63,856 bases of DNA from an uncultured Lysobacteraceae bacterium (GTDB lineage Bacteria > Pseudomonadota > Gammaproteobacteria > Xanthomonadales > Xanthomonadaceae): positions 1 through 63,856 of the forward strand of contig CAMLLG010000014.1 in assembly GCA_946480825.1 (NCBI GenBank), given 5' to 3'. The notes under the pieces were generated by a model. The model was given only the letters and a program-made list of their open reading frames with translations, was not told the DNA's origin and did not search any database. This document shows, piece after piece, positions 62,891 to 63,856 of the stretch. Numbering within the stretch: position 1 is the stretch's first letter; each line of letters begins with the position of its first letter. A program made the translations under genes and the position numbers.

Positions 62891-63328
62891 ATGACGACTC
62901 AAGAACCCATCAGCCCCGAATTGCAAGCCAAGATCGACGCGCTGCCGGAGGGCAATGTGAAGAAAAGAGTCATTCGCGCGCTCACCGGTCCAGGGATACG
63001 CGCGGCCAGCAACGAAGCCATCTTCGAGACCATCATGAAATCCGTTGCGGAGGCTCAGGCGCAGCGTGCGCAATGGCGACAGTGGCGCGATGACGAAGTG
63101 CTTGCCTTTGTTGATCACTTCAAACAAGAAATGCCCAAAGATTATGCTGAGTACATGCGCCAGCAGCATGAGGACAATCAAATTGACGGTGAGCTTTCGT
63201 TGCGCGTTAGCCGGCTCGCAATCCAATGGATTCCAGGGCTCGATTATCAAGACTGCACTCTTCTGCTTGGAAAGCTCCGTGACTACTTTCGCTCTATACC
63301 GAGATCAGGGCCGGAGATGTTACCGTGA
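62891..63328 (+). CDS. Protein of unknown function paired with the PIN-like gene
   Basis: A 145-aa mostly helical, polar protein (KIDALPEGNVKKRVIRALTG; AQRAQWRQWRDDEVLAFVDH). No family recognised. SD CGGAG before the ATG. The stop overlaps the GTG start of the PIN-like gene by four bases (63325-63328), an arrangement typical of toxin-antitoxin pairs or two-gene modules. It could be the antitoxin partner; this is inference. Confidence 0.7.
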   Translation: MTTQEPISPELQAKIDALPEGNVKKRVIRALTGPGIRAASNEAIFETIMKSVAEAQAQRAQWRQWRDDEVLAFVDHFKQEMPKDYAEYMRQQHEDNQIDGELSLRVSRLAIQWIPGLDYQDCTLLLGKLRDYFRSIPRSGPEMLP

Positions 63329-63838
63329 GCAATGGATACTTCCTGGCCGACGCTAACAGCCTCGTCTATGCTTTTCGTGCGGGCGGCCCTGAACTGCTTG
63401 ACGAGTACATTAATGTAGCGGATGGACAGCAACGTGAATTCGCTATTACACGGACAGTACAGCGCGAAATTTTGGACGGCCCGCTCAGTGCAGAACTTAG
63501 CCAATACCTAGCTGACAGAAACATCCCTGTTATTTCTGCGCCTCGAACGGAACTGCAACTCGCTGCCGGCACACTCTCGTCAAAAAGCGCCGGCGAAGTC
63601 TCCATGCTGGAAGTTGCTTCTAGAGAACAGGAGGCCGGCCGCATCACGCGCATCTGGTCGGACGACAAGTACTTCGATTCCCCCCCAGATCATGCGCAAT
63701 CACCCCGATGTCCATCGGTCGATGAGCGCGGACTTGCTCGATGAAGCCTATGAGCATAGGTACATCGGCAACAGCGAGTACAGAGCCTTTCGCGATGGCT
63801 ACCGACGTCCCCCCGCTTTCAGTAGCGGGACGATCTAG
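63325..63838 (+). pseudogene. PIN-like domain protein interrupted at a C7 tract
   Basis: From GTG 63325 the reading gives a PIN-like nuclease pattern: LADANSLVYAF (first D), TRTVQREIL (E), SAGEVSMLEVA and IWSDDKYF (late acidic residues). At 63680-63686 there are seven C. Reading through gives an unrelated tail ending at 63744, whereas with one C fewer the frame continues as QIMRNHPDVHRSMSADLLDEAYEHR and stops at 63838, giving about 170 aa. Either the gene is broken, it is phase-variable, or the tract is a sequencing error. Confidence 0.68.
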
Positions 63839-63856
63839 AGTCCGGGGCACTGTAAC

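Noticed and set aside
62783..63250. A 155-codon minus-strand frame opposite the 145-aa gene
   Set aside because: The opposite frame has an SD, a coupled downstream gene and a coherent helical composition; the minus frame has none of these.

Overview
The window is about 64 kb of very GC-rich chromosomal DNA. It carries housekeeping genes typical of Gammaproteobacteria (queA, upp, coaD, rsmD, ftsY, mutY, yggX, tRNA-Phe, dxs). A doublet of GTAG-headed palindromes resembles the SMAG/REP elements of Stenotrophomonas and Xanthomonas. Together with the gene families this points to a member of the Xanthomonadaceae/Lysobacteraceae (Lysobacter- or Luteimonas-like). The genus is an inference.

Layout. 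1-16 kb holds core genes: queA, an Lrp regulator with a 2OG-Fe(II) oxygenase divergent from a class-III aminotransferase, a GH25 lysozyme-like protein, upp, then a long leftward run (rsmD, coaD, lipoprotein, ferredoxin, ggt, GNAT, metallo-hydrolase, MAPEG) and a rightward run (ftsY, AsmA-like gene, mutY, yggX). 16-25 kb is a LysR gene divergent from a tripartite RND efflux operon that also carries two SDR-fold genes. 25-35 kb holds a lipocalin, acyl-CoA dehydrogenase, an HNH protein, dxs, an esterase and a TraB/GumN protein.

35-61 kb is the striking part. It is a dense block of stress-type genes: CorA-like transporter, small hydrophilic proteins, PNPOx-like general stress protein, hemerythrin, endonuclease VIII-like protein, TrxR-like flavoprotein, BON protein with a GYGQ low-complexity domain, zinc alcohol dehydrogenase, ABC1 kinase, HPII-type catalase, DUF4142, GlsB/YeaQ, two RES-domain proteins, SDR, KGG protein and DUF2383. 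Upstream of almost every transcription unit there is a -24/-12 sigma-54 promoter (TGGCAYG-N4-TTGC). Eight match this core exactly and about eight more are weaker. The block also encodes an NtrC-type sigma-54 activator, a 71-aa helical protein and a hybrid PAS histidine kinase (53.6-57.7 kb). I read this as a sigma-54-controlled general stress island with its own two-component system. In other proteobacteria such genes are usually under RpoS or the PhyR/EcfG system. One of the promoters (39242) sits exactly upstream of a long hairpin whose loop carries a copy of the 16S anti-Shine-Dalgarno sequence.

61-64 kb has lower GC and accessory character: a frameshifted excisionase-like HTH gene, a secreted protein built from three repeats, an unknown 145-aa protein and a PIN-like gene interrupted at a C7 tract. 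The window starts inside queA. No CRISPR array, rRNA or transposase was seen.
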